Shown: positions 44,124-56,747, numbered from the stretch's first letter. The stretch is 64,000 nt of DNA from Diphasiastrum complanatum (GCA_029204225.1 CM055092.1:44762087-44826086), one strand, 5' to 3'. The notes: generated from the letters alone by a model not told the origin. Numbers and translations are program-made.

Positions 44124-44273
44124 ATGGCAGCAGATGCAGGAGAAAGCGAAGGAAAAGAAGGGAAGTATATCAACTCATCGCTCACTTCAAATTTGCATGG
44201 AAATCTTGTTGCAGTAAAATGTGATGAAGAGCTTAGAGATTTGATGCAGCAGATTAACGCTTCTAAGCACCCT

Positions 44274-44347
<74 letters not shown>

Positions 44348-47300
44348 CAACGTTGCCACTGAATTCCAATATTCTCGTATTTGTACACCAAAAAACGTAT
44401 GGTTTGCAAAAAATCACAATGATATATGCAACACATTAATTATAAAGGTAAAAATATGTAAACAATATTGTACAGCTACCCTTCAAACAGCACTTGATAA
44501 CATTTATGAAGTCCTTGTTTATTTCATCCATGGAACGGTGACATAGAAGATAGTAAGTTTGAACTTCACATACCCAGTCTAGGAGCTCCAAAAGCTTGTA
44601 TCATCGATAGGCATTTGCATTAGTTGTCTTTTGAGTTCTTTTTGAATTGTACATAGTATAGTTGCATATCATACTGTTAGAATTAACGTTCACATTGTTA
44701 CCCCTTATGTTGTCATCTAGGTCAATTAGGATTATTGGTTTTTTAGTCATGCATGGAAGTGGGGGCAGTACTACTAGAATAAGATTTGATTTTACCACTT
44801 AGAAATACATCTCGGGTCTTTACCCAATATAGGTAGTAATAATAGCAATTAGCTTTTTCTCTTTAGCTATTTGGTTTATGCGTTTAGCTTTTCACATAGA
44901 TTAGAGAAAGTATATATGTAGACTAGCGCCCCACCATAATTCCATTCCAATGTTTAGAGCTTTGCTCAATTCTTCTACAATCTATGTTCTCTTTAATCTC
45001 TATGCTGGTTTTGGTTAGATCGTTGCTGTTTCAGACCTAATTGCTACAGATCACTGTTGTTTTCATAATTTTGCAGGGTCATAGGTGTCGAGATACCTCC
45101 TAACACTGACAGGGAGTTACGGGAGTATTAGAGACGTAGGAGAAATGCTCATCATATCATCAACTTGTCAGTTAGAGATATGATCATTTTTCACATCAGA
45201 GATGATGCTAGACCTAAGGAGGCTTCTACAAGAGGAAATGAGGCGACAAAATGTTGTCAACAGGGACGATTTTAAGGAGCAAGCATTCCTAGAAAAGAAG
45301 GAAGAACAAAGTTCCATCAAGGGTGGCAAAGGGAAAAGCAGCACCAAGATCCGGACATCATGATTGAAGTGATAGGATATGTTGATCCTTGTATAGCTGT
45401 GGAAAATTCATTGTGGACACATGTTTGCGCATGCGATTTGCACCTACTCGAAGAAGAAGATGGCCCGAATACAAAGTTAGGTGCCTTGGATCTTGAAGAT
45501 TGTGAATTGTTTTCGGCATTGACATCTTTTGGCGGCTTCTCGTAGGAAGAGGAGTGCTGGTTTATTGATTTGGGAGCTTCCAAGCATATGACACCTAGGC
45601 GGGAGTGGCTGTCTAATATTCAAAAATTAGATGATGGATCAAATGTGGAGTTGGGAGACAACTACATATGATATAAAGGGAGTTGGAAAAGTATAGGTTC
45701 AACTACCTTCAGGGAAGATTGGAGACATACAGGACGTGCTTTATGTACCAGGAATCAACAAGAACTTACTCTTAGTATCAACTATTGCAAAGCAACACAT
45801 GATGATGCAATTTGATGAAGAGCGGTGTCTCATCAAGAGAAAATATAACGAAGTAGTAGCTGAGGGCATACTTGTAGGAAAGTTGTACAAACTTCAGGCT
45901 CAGGTGGTGGATCATCATGCAAGTGTTGCGGATATTGGATTAGTGAGTAAGTTATGGCACGAAAGGTTTGGACAGCTAAATTACAGAAGTCTACAAGTCT
46001 TGAGGAAATACAACATGGTTATAGGTTTACCTCAAGTTGTTTCTGATCACAAGTTTTGTGAAGGATGTGCCTTAGGGAAACATCATATGAAGAAATCTCC
46101 ATCGAGTACATTTAGGGCGAGAAATGTTCTAGAATTTGTCCATACAGATTTGTCTAGACCTATGAGAACTCAGTCTTATGGGGCAGCAAGTTACTTTATG
46201 GTGTTTGTTGATGACTATTCTAAGAAGACATGGATTTATCTTCTCAAGAATAAGAGTGAAGCATTCAAGTATTTCACATGGTTTAAGACACAGGTGAAGA
46301 AAGAAACAGATAGACAAATCAAGATACTTCGCTCGGACAAAGGGGCAGTATCTTTGTATGAAATTTCAGGTGTTTTGCAAGGATCATGGTATAAAGAGAC
46401 AATTCGCAAGCACGGACACGCCTCAACAAAATGGAGTTGCGGAAGGAAGAACCGGTCCATAGTAACTACGAAGAGTATGCTCAAGAGTAAGAATCTTCCA
46501 AATATGTTTTGGAGCCAAGGATGCCTAGATAAGAACCAATGAATGAAACCAAGAAAAGACCAAAAAGAGGAAAAGCAACAAAGATGAAAACCGCACAAAT
46601 CTAGGCTATTCCATGAGCAGATCCGAAGCTAAGATTGACAACCTTAGCAAGCCTAGATTCCCACTCCTATCACCGTGTTTATCCTCTCCCCATTGGACGA
46701 AGCCCGATACTACACGACTACTCACCCGGTTGGAGATCCAAGCCCCTTCTTTGCCCTCTTGATCGCACCGATTAGGGAGGCACGGAAAGGGTCTAACAGG
46801 CTTTAGTAAGCATACATCCACTATCATATGGCATAGAAATCGGCTTGCATTGGTGGCATGTGATATGACTTGTTTGGGGTGCACCCTTGTGTGACATCTC
46901 TATTGTTGATGTTTTTGTATTCCTTCACTATTATTCGACCGTCAGCATCAGGCACTAGTCAATCATAAACCGGAATTTTGGTGGTTTGAGGTTTGGAGAG
47001 AGACTTGCTCATGTTGATGCCTCTTTCAGGCATTCCTGGTCCATTTGACTTTGCATGGGGACATACTTATTTGGAGGATCATAATTATGAGACTCTTTAC
47101 CTATAATATTCTTGTGATGCCTTCATTTAGATTCCTTGGCAACCGTTAGCTTGAAAGAGCTTCATGTTACAACTCAATGCTAGTGGTTTACACTTCTCAT
47201 GTTGCTGCTTTTAGTTTGGTATGAGTACTTCTATAGCTACTATATATGGCAGTGGCATTCTTCCAGAACATGTGCATTTTGCAATGCATATTGTGATCTA

Positions 47301-49041
47301 TATACAATAGCAACATTCTAAGACAGCATTTGGTGTTTTGTAATTTTTGTCTTACAGTATCTACGTCAAATTCTGTCTATTATTCTAGTATGTGTTTTCT
47401 TATTATAGCCCACACTGGGGGCAATGTTTTTAATTTGGGGATGGGAGTGTTTTGAACAAATATTACATATAGGGGTTTTTGGTAGATTTAGGGCTTTATT
47501 TGACATTATGGCCAAATGACTTTATTATTGCAAGCTTGGGACATGTCGTAGAGTTACTAGGCCAGTCACCAAGTGGTAGGGAGCAATCCTTTTGAGACTT
47601 ACTAAACCATAACCCGAAGTGGTAGGCTTTGGAAGGTTCTCTTAAGGATGTCCATAAGCTAATAGATGAGTAGAGCAACGCCTATTTATTCCCTACAAAT
47701 TAGGGTTGGGTCACCCTAAGACAAATGATGAAGTAGCATGCAAGTCCCTCTAGCCCTGAAATGACAAGTTGATCAAAATTATTAAATGGGTTCGTAGGTC
47801 CCTATCACGTCCGCCTGCACTACCAATCACTTTTCTACTGTGTTTGTATTTGTATGGATGTGCATAACATTCCGAAGGAAAATTAATAGGATAATTGCCT
47901 TGTCATTGATAGTTGATTGGCATGGTGCCTTGAGTTTTTTCTAGGAGATTCATATGTTGTCTCTTTTAGGTCTTTGATACAGCTAATGGCCAACTTCTCA
48001 ACTAGCTTGATTCCTGGAGTTTTTTCTAGGAGATTTACATGCAGTTTCTTTTGAGTCTTTGATACAGTGTGTTACATGCTCAACTCCATGTTTATACAAT
48101 GATCTTAGTTGGAGATTGTTCAGTTTGCTGTCCTTTATGATAATAAGTGAAGTTATGTGATAGCGTTCATAATAAACTACTCCATAATCCGTTTATGAGC
48201 TCTCTTATTGTCCCAAAAGACGGAGCTTTCCTTTTTGCTGAACTTGATCTCTCCCTTACCCAAAAGATTGGATCTGCTACAGGCAGGCATGTATATCAGT
48301 GAAAACTAGCTGGGATGAACTTGAAGACTGCAGTTGAATAGTTTCAACAATGCAACCAAAGATTAAGGCCTTCAAATTTTTATGGAAATATGAGTAATGA
48401 ACACAAGCATGGTTCAAATCACTTTATCCAACCTGAATATTCTTGTTTTACTGGTGTAGGTGGTGGTGAACTATGGAGCTTCCTGGTATGTTAGTTTGGA
48501 GTGTGATTGGAACCTTGTACTTATGTTTGTTCCTGATGTTCCTCTCTGATGGTTATTAGAAAAAACTGTCAAGCGTTAGCTTCTTTTTCAATGGACTTTT
48601 TTGCAAACTAGGCAAGATTTTTGTCTAAATCCCTGGCTGTAGAGTGTCTTTCTTCCAGTCTCAATGTACTCTTATAAGTGTGGACATTAATGTCCAGGAG
48701 ATATCTTTTCTTATCAAATCTGCTATTTGTTTATTTTTAGGAACTTTTCTGTGCTTAAATGTTTGCCATCAGTGTACCACATAAACAGTCTCTTCAAGCA
48801 TGTCATGCTTGGTTGCAGGTGCCATGCATGCAAGCAAATGCTTCCAGCATTTTGTAATCTTAGCAACAAGATGTCATCTCCTTTGTTTGTATATGTAGAT
48901 ATAGACGCTTGTCCAGAAGAGACCAAAGCTATCATGTATACCCCAACATTTCGATTTTATCGAAATGGAGAAAAAGTTGATGAGTTTTATGGAGGTGGGC
49001 CACAAAAACTTCAAGATCATGCGTGGTTACAGTTTGATTGA
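44124..49041 (+). CDS. thioredoxin-like protein (TRX-like 3-3 type), three exons, intact
   Basis: Exons 44124-44273, 48460-48485 and 48819-49041 join to 133 codons including the stop (132 aa). All splice sites are GT/AG (GTATGT donors; GTGTAG and TTGCAG acceptors), and phases match. The short middle exon encodes VVVNYGAS plus two bases of Trp. Exon 3 completes the active site W59-C60-H61-A62-C63 (variant of WCGPC). Other thioredoxin features are LPAFCNLSN, VYVDIDACPE (a further CxE loop), the cis-Pro in YTPTF (P101), FYRNGEKVDEF and a C-terminal helix ending at the stop. The length fits the Arabidopsis homologue family (about 126 aa). The N-terminus is acidic and Lys-rich with no obvious transit or signal peptide, so it is probably cytosolic. 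Thioredoxins exchange disulfides; the substrate is unknown. No in-frame stop is present. It is the only ordinary gene found here. Confidence 0.88.
44281..44345. repeat. (CT)32 microsatellite at the start of intron 1
   Basis: Uninterrupted CT, immediately after the donor GTATGTA. The reading frames running Leu-Ser (44124-44546) or Glu-Arg (44187-44417, 44120-44359) through it are artefacts. Confidence 0.95.
44675..46540 (+). mobile_element. truncated copia element inside intron 1
   Basis: It begins with the family LTR (44675-45010; TGTTAGAATTAACG, then ATACATCTCGGGTCTTTACC and GTATATATGTAGACTAGCG). LTR end, PBS and gag start are deleted. It continues with gag (GAGATACCTCC onwards, 45080), protease and integrase, and stops in the integrase core near 46515. 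The second LTR is absent. It is in the same orientation as the host gene. Since the gene's exons are intact, the insertion is tolerated, presumably by being spliced out. Confidence 0.85.
45080..45700 (+). pseudogene. copia gag/protease remnant in the intron
   Basis: Gag starts at EIPPN-DRELREY-like sequence with a TAG in it; RRRNAHHIINLSVRDMI follows. The protease reads WFIDLGASKHMTPRRE, so the active-site Ser of DSG is Leu. No zinc knuckle. A TAG separates the acidic segment (LDLEDCELFSALTSFGGFS) from the protease. Confidence 0.75.
45736..46542 (+). pseudogene. copia pre-integrase/integrase remnant in the intron
   Basis: A 268-residue open frame. The pre-integrase HERFGQLNYRSLQVLRKY has His in HERFGH replaced by Gln. 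CEGCALGKHHMKK follows, then VHTDLSRPMRTQS (first Asp), VFVDDYSKKTWIYLL and LRSDKGAVSL (second Asp, the GGEY motif altered by a frameshift). The Glu region occurs only in altered form (CGRKNRSIV). The frame ends at MFWSQGCLDKNQ. The DDE triad is therefore not intact. Confidence 0.85.
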
Positions 49042-50379
49042 AATTGACTGCTTATTAGGTAAATTGGGTATAGGCCTTACACGACCAGGTGGGCTCCTAT
49101 TGGTGGAATACTTAGGACAGCTATTATTTTCCCCTTACTGTTTTCAATGATGTGTTGCTTTCCCCTTGGAATGTACAAGACGTCAATATCAATCTATAAT
49201 TACTTAGAGGATAACACCTTGGTCATCACCATACTCATCCCAGATTCTGAAGATGTTGGACCAGCTTGTCTACATTTGCATCTGTAAAGTGTACACCATT
49301 TTTTTTAGAACCTGCACATATAATCAGCTCAATCAGATGTACTATTGCTGTAAATTACAGTGTTCTCAAACTTGAGTACATCCCACATACTCTTGGATGT
49401 CATTTTTTCCCAAAAGAGCAATTTTTGCATTGTGAACGTTTATCAAACTTTTGAGTAAATCTAGGATCTGTAGCAGTCTGAGGTCTCATTGGATTGTTTC
49501 TTGGAATATTTATTAATCCTCTTCATGCTATAGCTTCAAGCTGGTTTGATCACTACTCTATGTCTAGAACGTCTGAACCAAGAATTACAGTCATACTCAC
49601 CAGTCAGAATTTGAAACTTACATATCTTCCGAGGATTATGCTACCATGTCATCAACTGCATACTATGAGAAAACTTCCATACGTTTGGGCAAAAGTTTGC
49701 ATCAAGAACCGTAGAGGACTGAAAGAAGTGGCCTCTAGCAATGATCCCATTCGAACATGCTTTCTTAGTGCTGATAAAAAAATTTGGTGCTTTTTAGCTA
49801 ATTTGAGGCGCTTTCAAAGTAACCTTGGTTCATACAGAAATATCAATTCCCAGGTACAATGATCCACCATGAGATCTCGGGCTTTCAATCTTTTCTCTGA
49901 ACCACCATCTCATTTTAGTAGTATCTTAAGCGGAAGGAAACTGATATTTAGGAAGTTGATGGTCAAGTAAATCTGGTGAAGGTGATTGATTCCATGTGCA
50001 GAATGAATGTCAAATACAAGTTTCTGAGCTATGACTTTTTTGACTTTGGTCAATAAATTCCCCCTAACCACCCTACAGACTCAATCTATGAACAGGCTGA
50101 GGAAGACAATAAAGGAATTCAGCTGTGCAAGCACTACTTCCCATTATGTTTGAAAAAGGTGCAACATACTTAATTTCAAATTCTTGATCTGGTTTTACGT
50201 GGAATGTGAGTAAAACTTACACTCGTATTTTAACTTATTATTAAACATTGGAGACGAGGAAACATCCATTAGTTTACTCAGTTTGGGTAACATGATTTTA
50301 TATAATCAAGAAAGATGCTATCTAGTGTTTTCACTACAGCATTCATTTTCTCTAGGCTATTCCCTTTGCCCTTTTCTAC
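49042..50379 (+). other. 3' flank of the thioredoxin-like gene
   Basis: Starts with the 3' UTR after the TGA at 49039-49041. No recognised gene follows. The open frame 49494-49862 has no domain I recognise, and there is no strong polyadenylation signal I can assign. Confidence 0.4.
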
Positions 50380-50855
50380 CTTGTGTGTATCAAGCGACCT
50401 TAACCGCAGTGTGCCAAATCTCCACCTGTGAAACTTCTTCCTTGGCACTCATCACAAGATTAGAGACATAACACTTGCATTTAACTTGAAAAGTCTTCCA
50501 TGCCTCACCCCAAAAGCCACAACCTTACCATTCCTCTTGATCTTACAAGAATTTGCATCAAAGTCTACCACAAAACCATTGTCAAGCCAACACTCAAATT
50601 CTTTGTAATAGAAGGCACATAAAGAACTCCATCAAGTTTACTTTTCTTAGAAGATCCAATGCAAATAGAGATAGAACCCACCCCTTCAACCTTGCACTCA
50701 AAGTCATTAGCTGTGAAGATAGATCTACTAGCATCAAGAGAAGAAAGTTGAGAAAAGTACTCTTTATGGCTAGTCATGTGGGAAGATGCCCCACCATCTA
50801 TCCACCATGGATCTTTACTTCTTATACTTGATGATGAGAATGAAGACATCATCAA
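50380..50855 (-). pseudogene. copia protease and pre-integrase fragment
   Basis: 50565-50855 has DPWWIDGGASSHMTSHKEYF: the protease site is D-G-G instead of D-S-G. Then GVGSISICIGSSKKSKLDGV and VLYVPSITKNL follow, the normal continuation. 50380-50560 adds NGFVVDFDANSCKIKRNGKV and RHGRLFKLNA before the sequence ends. Integrase and RT are missing. Confidence 0.8.
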
Positions 50856-51430
50856 AGATTCTTCATGCTCCTCCGCCTCTTGATCAGCAATTGGTTAGAT
50901 TGTGCATTCTTTTTGAAACATTCGGATGCATAGTGGCCCATCTTGTCACAATAAAAGCATTTGATCTTGCTTTTATCCTTCTTGGTCTTGCCTTTGCTTG
51001 AGGATGGAGTTGAGGATGTGTCTCCACCTTCCTTTGGCTGATCCTTCATCGTCCTTCCTACAATCCTCGGCCACTAGAACTCCCTCTAAGTTTTCAATGC
51101 TAGGAAGATTACCCAAAATGGAGTAGGATTGAACAAGATTAGCATAATCACTATCTAATCCATTCATGATGATTTGGACAAGTTCACCCTCCTTTATGCC
51201 ATGGCCAATGCAAGACATCACTATCTAATCCATTCATGATGATTTGGACAAGTTCACCCTCCTTTATGCCATGGCCAATGCAAGACAACTCTCTATTTAT
51301 GTCTTTGATTCTTAGAACAAAAGATTGTGCACTCTCTCCTCTCCTTTGGAAAGATTGAAGGATATGACTTCTAAGTGTCAATACTCTTGTGGTAGATCGA
51401 AGGATCTCCCATGCCTCTTGTTAGATATAT
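50852..51430 (-). pseudogene. copia gag with zinc knuckle and a 70-bp internal duplication
   Basis: A CCHC knuckle, CFYCDKMGHYASEC, is intact (about 50935-50975). Upstream, a gag segment (QSFQRRGESAQSFVLRIKDI and LVQIIMNGLDSD) is broken because 70 bp are tandemly repeated (51148-51217, 51218-51287), shifting the frame. The order and sequence are copia (UBN2-like). This lineage differs from those elsewhere in the window. Confidence 0.8.
51148..51287. repeat. exact 70-bp tandem duplication inside copia gag
   Basis: TCACTATCTAATCCATTC occurs at 51148 and 51218, and the two 70-bp units read the same throughout. The length is not a multiple of three, so it destroys the gag frame. Confidence 0.9.
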
Positions 51431-51780
51431 TGGGCACCCAATCAACAGTATATATGTTATCTAAATGATTCAATTCAAGAGCGTGATCAAAGATCATACA
51501 AAGGTTGTACCCCATAGTTGCTTATCAGCATAAGCAGATCAATCAACAAGAAAGAGTGGATAACAACTGATGCTTAATTACGATACTGTCTTCCTCACAT
51601 ACCAACTCGCGTGGTTTTGTGTTGTGGGATGGTGGCAGGTAACAGTTGGGCATCTTAGAACTTGCTTCACTTTATAGTACTTTGTACTGTAAGATTTCAT
51701 GCAACTTTTTTATAACTTGTTATGCTATAAAACAAAGGGTTCAAAAGGTTTGCTCTTGCTTTGGACTATGTGAAATGTTT

Positions 51781-52410
<630 letters not shown>

Positions 52411-52665
52411 CTTGATCGGTAGCATAGTGGACAAGATTTTGGCTTGTGGTCTACCCACCTAAAATTGGATTCTATAAGCACTTATGAGGATAGTTTTAAA
52501 GTTGTGCAGGCCACTATTCAGGGTTGTTGAAAGTATGCTCCCTACTGAAGTTTTTTCTTCAATGTTGTGAAGACCTACCCTTCAGAGTGAGATACTAGTT
52601 ATTGTTTCCCTTCGGGGTCTCTAAGTATTGGGACTTATGTGAGTGATGCATGAATAAAAAATAAT
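52411..52665 (+). mobile_element. SINE-like element candidate
   Basis: An A box, TAGCATAGTGG (52420-52430), matches TRGYNNANNNG. About 44 bp later, AATTGGATTC (52463-52473) is a degenerate B box. The following body includes CCTTCGGGGTCTCTAAGTA and a TTGGGACTTATGTGAG end, reminiscent of plant tRNA-derived SINEs. No clear TSD was seen, so the edges are approximate. Confidence 0.45.
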
Positions 52666-53944
52666 GATTATGAATATTTAGTGCAATTGTACATTTATTA
52701 GAGTCAATAAATATAGCCACTCCCATGCTTTGCCTTCAAGAACTGAAAAAGGAAATCCATTCTACATATTAGTGTAATCAATGTTTTTATAGATAAGCAC
52801 TATCTAGGCTTTAGTTCATAAGCACCCAACATAGTTGTTGCCATTGACGATTTGTTGGGCTTATTGTGCAAAAAACTTATGCTACTCATTAACCATGTTA
52901 TATAAGCAAAAGCAAAAGGTCTTTAAAGAGGTGGTGCACAAAAACAAGTAATGTTAAACAAGGAAAAAGTAGAACCATTGACAAGTCACGATATTTTTGT
53001 AGCATGTGTTTTCTCGTAAAAGTTTTATCAATTGGTGAGAGTGCTTGAAAACACATTTGACGAGCTTGCTTGACAACACATATATAAAGTGACATATGTG
53101 CTTTACACATGATATTACTTACGAAAACAATGTAGAGGTCCTTTCTATAAGAACATCTTGGTCTATACAATCTAGAAAAGTTGTTGCTACCTACTACAAC
53201 ACATGGGGACCAACATAAACACATAATGAACCTTGTTCTAAAACTCATAGGTGACAACTCAATCTTGTCTTTAGTTGTCCTTTATTGCCATTTGTAAGTA
53301 GTTCAATTAAAATTTGTGAATCAAGACATTTGTTAAGTAATTAAGAAAAATTAATTTGACTTGTCCTTTGAGATGTGATAATGACACAAATATTCTCTTT
53401 CTATATAATTGGTCATATGCTCTAATAAATGAAGTTGTTCAAGGTACAAATTTATTAAGGTTGCATAGGAACAACAAACTTGAGAAAAATAAGCAGTGAT
53501 GGAAATATCAACCTTGAACTAAGTATAATTGTTTTTAAATAGATAATCAAATTCCAATATATACAGTAATATATGAGCTTTGTGAGAGTTCACAACTCCT
53601 ATGCAAAATGAAGAATTAAGTGCAAACTCAAATCCTCATCTTTGTATAAATTTTGAAGTTATGGAGTTTTTTTTTCTTTTCTTACAATTAACAAATAAGT
53701 GTATTTTTTCATAAAAGCTAACAAAATTGGCAACAACTGACATTTTTTCATGGAACATATCTTGATGTATTATCAAGTTCATAGTAAATATGAATGTTTT
53801 ATGATGCACATACTTATGTTTGTTAATTTTCAATATTTGCTATTTAACATCCAATTGTCTCATTCTCTTTACTTGAGATGCCAAAATGAATAAAGCAAAA
53901 TACATGTCTCTTTTTTTGAAGCTAGCATGATATTGAGGTGTGTA
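52666..53944. other. gene-free stretch
   Basis: AT-rich; small open frames only (52898-53257, 53636-53833, both minus) with no domain. Confidence 0.3.
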
Positions 53945-54470
53945 CCAGTGTTGGGCGGGTATTGATATTTTCAATACCAGTCGGGTCCTGGTATTTTACT
54001 TTTTTAAAAATTTTGATACCAGTCGGGTATTAGTATTATCATGTTTGTAAATTGGTCGCTGGTATCAACCGGCCTGGGCCAGAGTATAAACTCGGGTATG
54101 AGCATATAAATTTTCAGAAAAAAATTAGCCATTTTATAAAGAATACTATGCATTTAATGAAATCATGACCTTTTAAAATGTAATATGCATATGATTTTAA
54201 TGGCCAATACTTTGTTGGTGCCCACTAATGTCTTTGGGACACCATGAATAATATTTATCACTTATGTAAATTTTGGAAACTAACTAAAAATGGATACTGT
54301 ATTGATACCATGTTAAACTCGAAGTTTTTGCCCCTAATCCGGGTATCGATATGTGCATTGATGGGCTAAAACTAGCCTGGGTCGGGTATCGACCCTAGTA
54401 TTACAAAGTCATATACAGGGCGGGTATGTTCTATGATACCATTGCTAATACCAGCCGGGCACCTATATAT
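53945..54470. mobile_element. palindrome-rich element with GGGTATCGATACC-type motifs (MITE-like)
   Basis: The left end GTGTTGGGCGGGTATTGATA and the right end, read in reverse complement (AGGTGCCCGGCTGGTATTAG), are similar. Between them GGGTAT and ATACC motifs recur (CAATACCAGTCGGGT, GATACCAGTCGGGTATTAG, CGGGTATCGATATG, GGGTATCGACC). There is no coding capacity and no clear TSD. Strongly diverged; boundaries approximate. Confidence 0.4.
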
Positions 54471-55429
54471 CTTCCCGACAATGGTATGTACATAAATTTA
54501 CAAGTGGATGCATTTTCTAACATGATTCTAGGTTCTATGATGCAACGAAAGCCCACAATGATTTTTTCAAGGCTTAAAGACCAACTTGAGGTCAATAAAG
54601 TAGTGATTAGGAGGAACCAAGAGGAACCAAGCAAAAGCTTTTGACAAGAGAAAAACTATATTTTGACAACACTATTGATGATATATTCAAGAGAGTAAAT
54701 AAATGAATATGGGTTTTGTTTTTCCAAGTATGATGGAAGAAAAATATAGTAGAGTGACCAATGGCTATGGAATGGGAGATATGAATGGCAAAGCTACTAT
54801 AGACATGAGCTTTCATAAAGATGGAGATGGTGTTGATGCTATTGGTACTTTGCTAAGAGTTTTTTTGAAGGGTTTTCTGGAGTATTCTTGTGTAGCCAAA
54901 GCTGTCGTTGGCAATTAAAGTTACTATTTTTGTAGCTACTTGCTCCTGAAAAGACGTTCCACTCGCTAGCCATATAAGTCATTTTTTTTACTAGTCCACA
55001 ATATAATATTCTTGTCAAATATACACCCCTTTTCACAAAGAGTTGGATATTGGTGGTTGCATGAACATTTGAATGCTCAACATGTGGTCTTCTAGAAATT
55101 AATAAAGTAACCTAGAATAATCATATTTACTAGTTCCTAATTTGAGCAACATGGAATGATGTTCAGACATCCTCTCTTCTCCTATCGCTTAAGTTTGTGA
55201 TATTCATGAGAGATCTCATATTTCTCTATTGCTTATGGAAACCTAACTAATCTCTTTCTATTAAATTCATTTTGGCTATTAAATATTCATACTCAAGTCT
55301 AGTAAAGATATTATTAGGGCCCCCAAACAAATTCTCTCGAATGGAAGTACCATCTTTTCCTTGTTGACCAAGTCACAATGTGCCATTGTGCTCTTTCCAT
55401 TTCATTTTTCATTAAAACAATCAAATGCA
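54471..55429. other. gene-free stretch
   Basis: Short open frames 54426-54644 and 54703-54918 (plus) lack recognised domains. Confidence 0.3.
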
Positions 55430-55740
55430 TCTGAGTTCTTTTTCAAGGTTGAACCAAGGGGATGACAAATCAATGAAATTTGAAGAGTTTTGCAAAGAAC
55501 ACGAGATAATGAGGTGATATACAAATCACACACCCACATAACAATGGAGTTATGAAAATAAAAAATTGAATAATAGTTGAGAGTGCTCGATCAATGATGA
55601 AGAAATGGGTTTGGCGAATATCTACTGGAAATTGATGCTTTGCTCGAAATCATATTAAATGTTGAAAATAAAAGTCAGAGATACAAACCCTTTCAATGTA
55701 GTAAAAAGTGAAGCATATATAGAAATTTTCCATTAGAACA
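55430..55740 (+). pseudogene. copia integrase relic
   Basis: Reading across frames: KFEEFCKEHEIMR, a stop, YTNHTPT, a stop, QWSYENKKLN, then ECSINDEEMGLANIYWKL and NPFNVVKSEAY. This follows the usual integrase order 'F-EFC-EHGI-R-T--YTPQQNGV-ERKN---E-ARSM---L---YWAEA--T'. The catalytic Glu region is altered. No other parts of the element are evident. Confidence 0.6.
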
Positions 55741-56626
55741 TTCCTACCTTTATCAATCTACTATTTCAAAAAACTACGTGCTAAAATTTATTAGATGTCT
55801 AAACAAACCAGTCTTTTGAAAAAATAATTTTCATGCAAGAATGTGACACCCCACATGTAGATGTTGACATTTTCTTTCCTTTCTTGTAGTAAGGACATGT
55901 TTGAATTTGCTTGAAATTTTCATTCAAAACAAAGAGCTTAATCCAAAATTTTCCGTTGAAAAAAAATTGGATTCTTCTAAAGAGAAGTTCTATAAAAAAA
56001 GATAATTTACAAGTTATGATTCATGTATATTTGATGGAAATAAATCAACAACACAAAAAACCATTTGTGTACTTGTTTGAAGAGAAAACTCTCTCATATG
56101 GTGTTTTCACGAGATAAATTCTACTTCTTATTCAAGTAGACAACAAAATACTTGTTTCGGATAAGAAACAACAAGCCGCTACTTGGTTTTGGTGAAGTGC
56201 ACACATTCCAACTCAATAGCATAATTTTATTCCACATAAAAAATCATGTATTCTCTCACAATTTTTGCATTACTTTATAAGCACTCCAAAACTATCATAT
56301 TTTATGATTTCTATATTAATTAATCAAATCTTTTCTTATTATGTTAATTGTAGATTTTACGTGAAAGACAAGCATAAATGTGAGTTTAGATCAAACCTCA
56401 TAATTAACTTTCGTATGAAGAAATATAACAATTCAATCTTCAATGGTTACATTTATGCTGAATAGTAAATGGAAAGGTAACATTCACGAATATAAATAAC
56501 AAGACATATTTATACTTTAGAACATCAATGCCACGACCATTATGAAATCTAGTTTTCTATTGTGTTGAGAGTTCTAGCATAAACATTTAAATTTACATAG
56601 CCTAAAGGCCAAATTTTGGACACTCT
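55741..56626. other. gene-free stretch
   Basis: AT-rich; the frames at 55911-56117 and 56265-56465 have no domains. Confidence 0.3.
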
Positions 56627-56747
56627 TGTTAGAAATCAATGATACACTTCATTGTTACTGTTTACGAGGTACATTAATGTTGACAGCTGTGACCAGCTGT
56701 CATTAGCCGTAGGCTAGTCTATTAGTCTACTCGTAGGTTTTCTCTCA
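56627..56747 (+). repeat. copia LTR fragment (inverted partner of 12737-12856)
   Basis: Starts TGTTAGAAATCAATGATA and carries the hairpin GACAGCTG-TGAC-CAGCTGTC (56682-56701). It is nearly identical to the reverse complement of the LTR at 12737-12856 and stops where the dispersed repeat begins. Confidence 0.8.

Larger units (their letters stand above)
44274..48459 (+). other. intron 1 of the thioredoxin-like gene (4186 bp)
   Basis: Donor GTATGTA follows the CCT codon (K-H-P). A CT microsatellite begins seven bases in. A truncated copia element occupies 44675-46540. The rest (46541-48459) is AT-rich with one open frame 46606-46884 (minus) that I cannot assign, plus TTTTCTAGGAGATT-type duplications around 47935-48060. 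The acceptor is TGGTGTAG. Confidence 0.8.

Noticed and set aside
46606-46884. 92-aa ORF in intron 1 as a nested gene
   Set aside because: No domain, opposite strand, inside repeat-rich intron sequence; not supportable from sequence alone.
49494-49862. 122-aa ORF downstream of the thioredoxin-like gene
   Set aside because: No recognised domain or compositional support; probably 3' flank DNA. RNA evidence would be needed.
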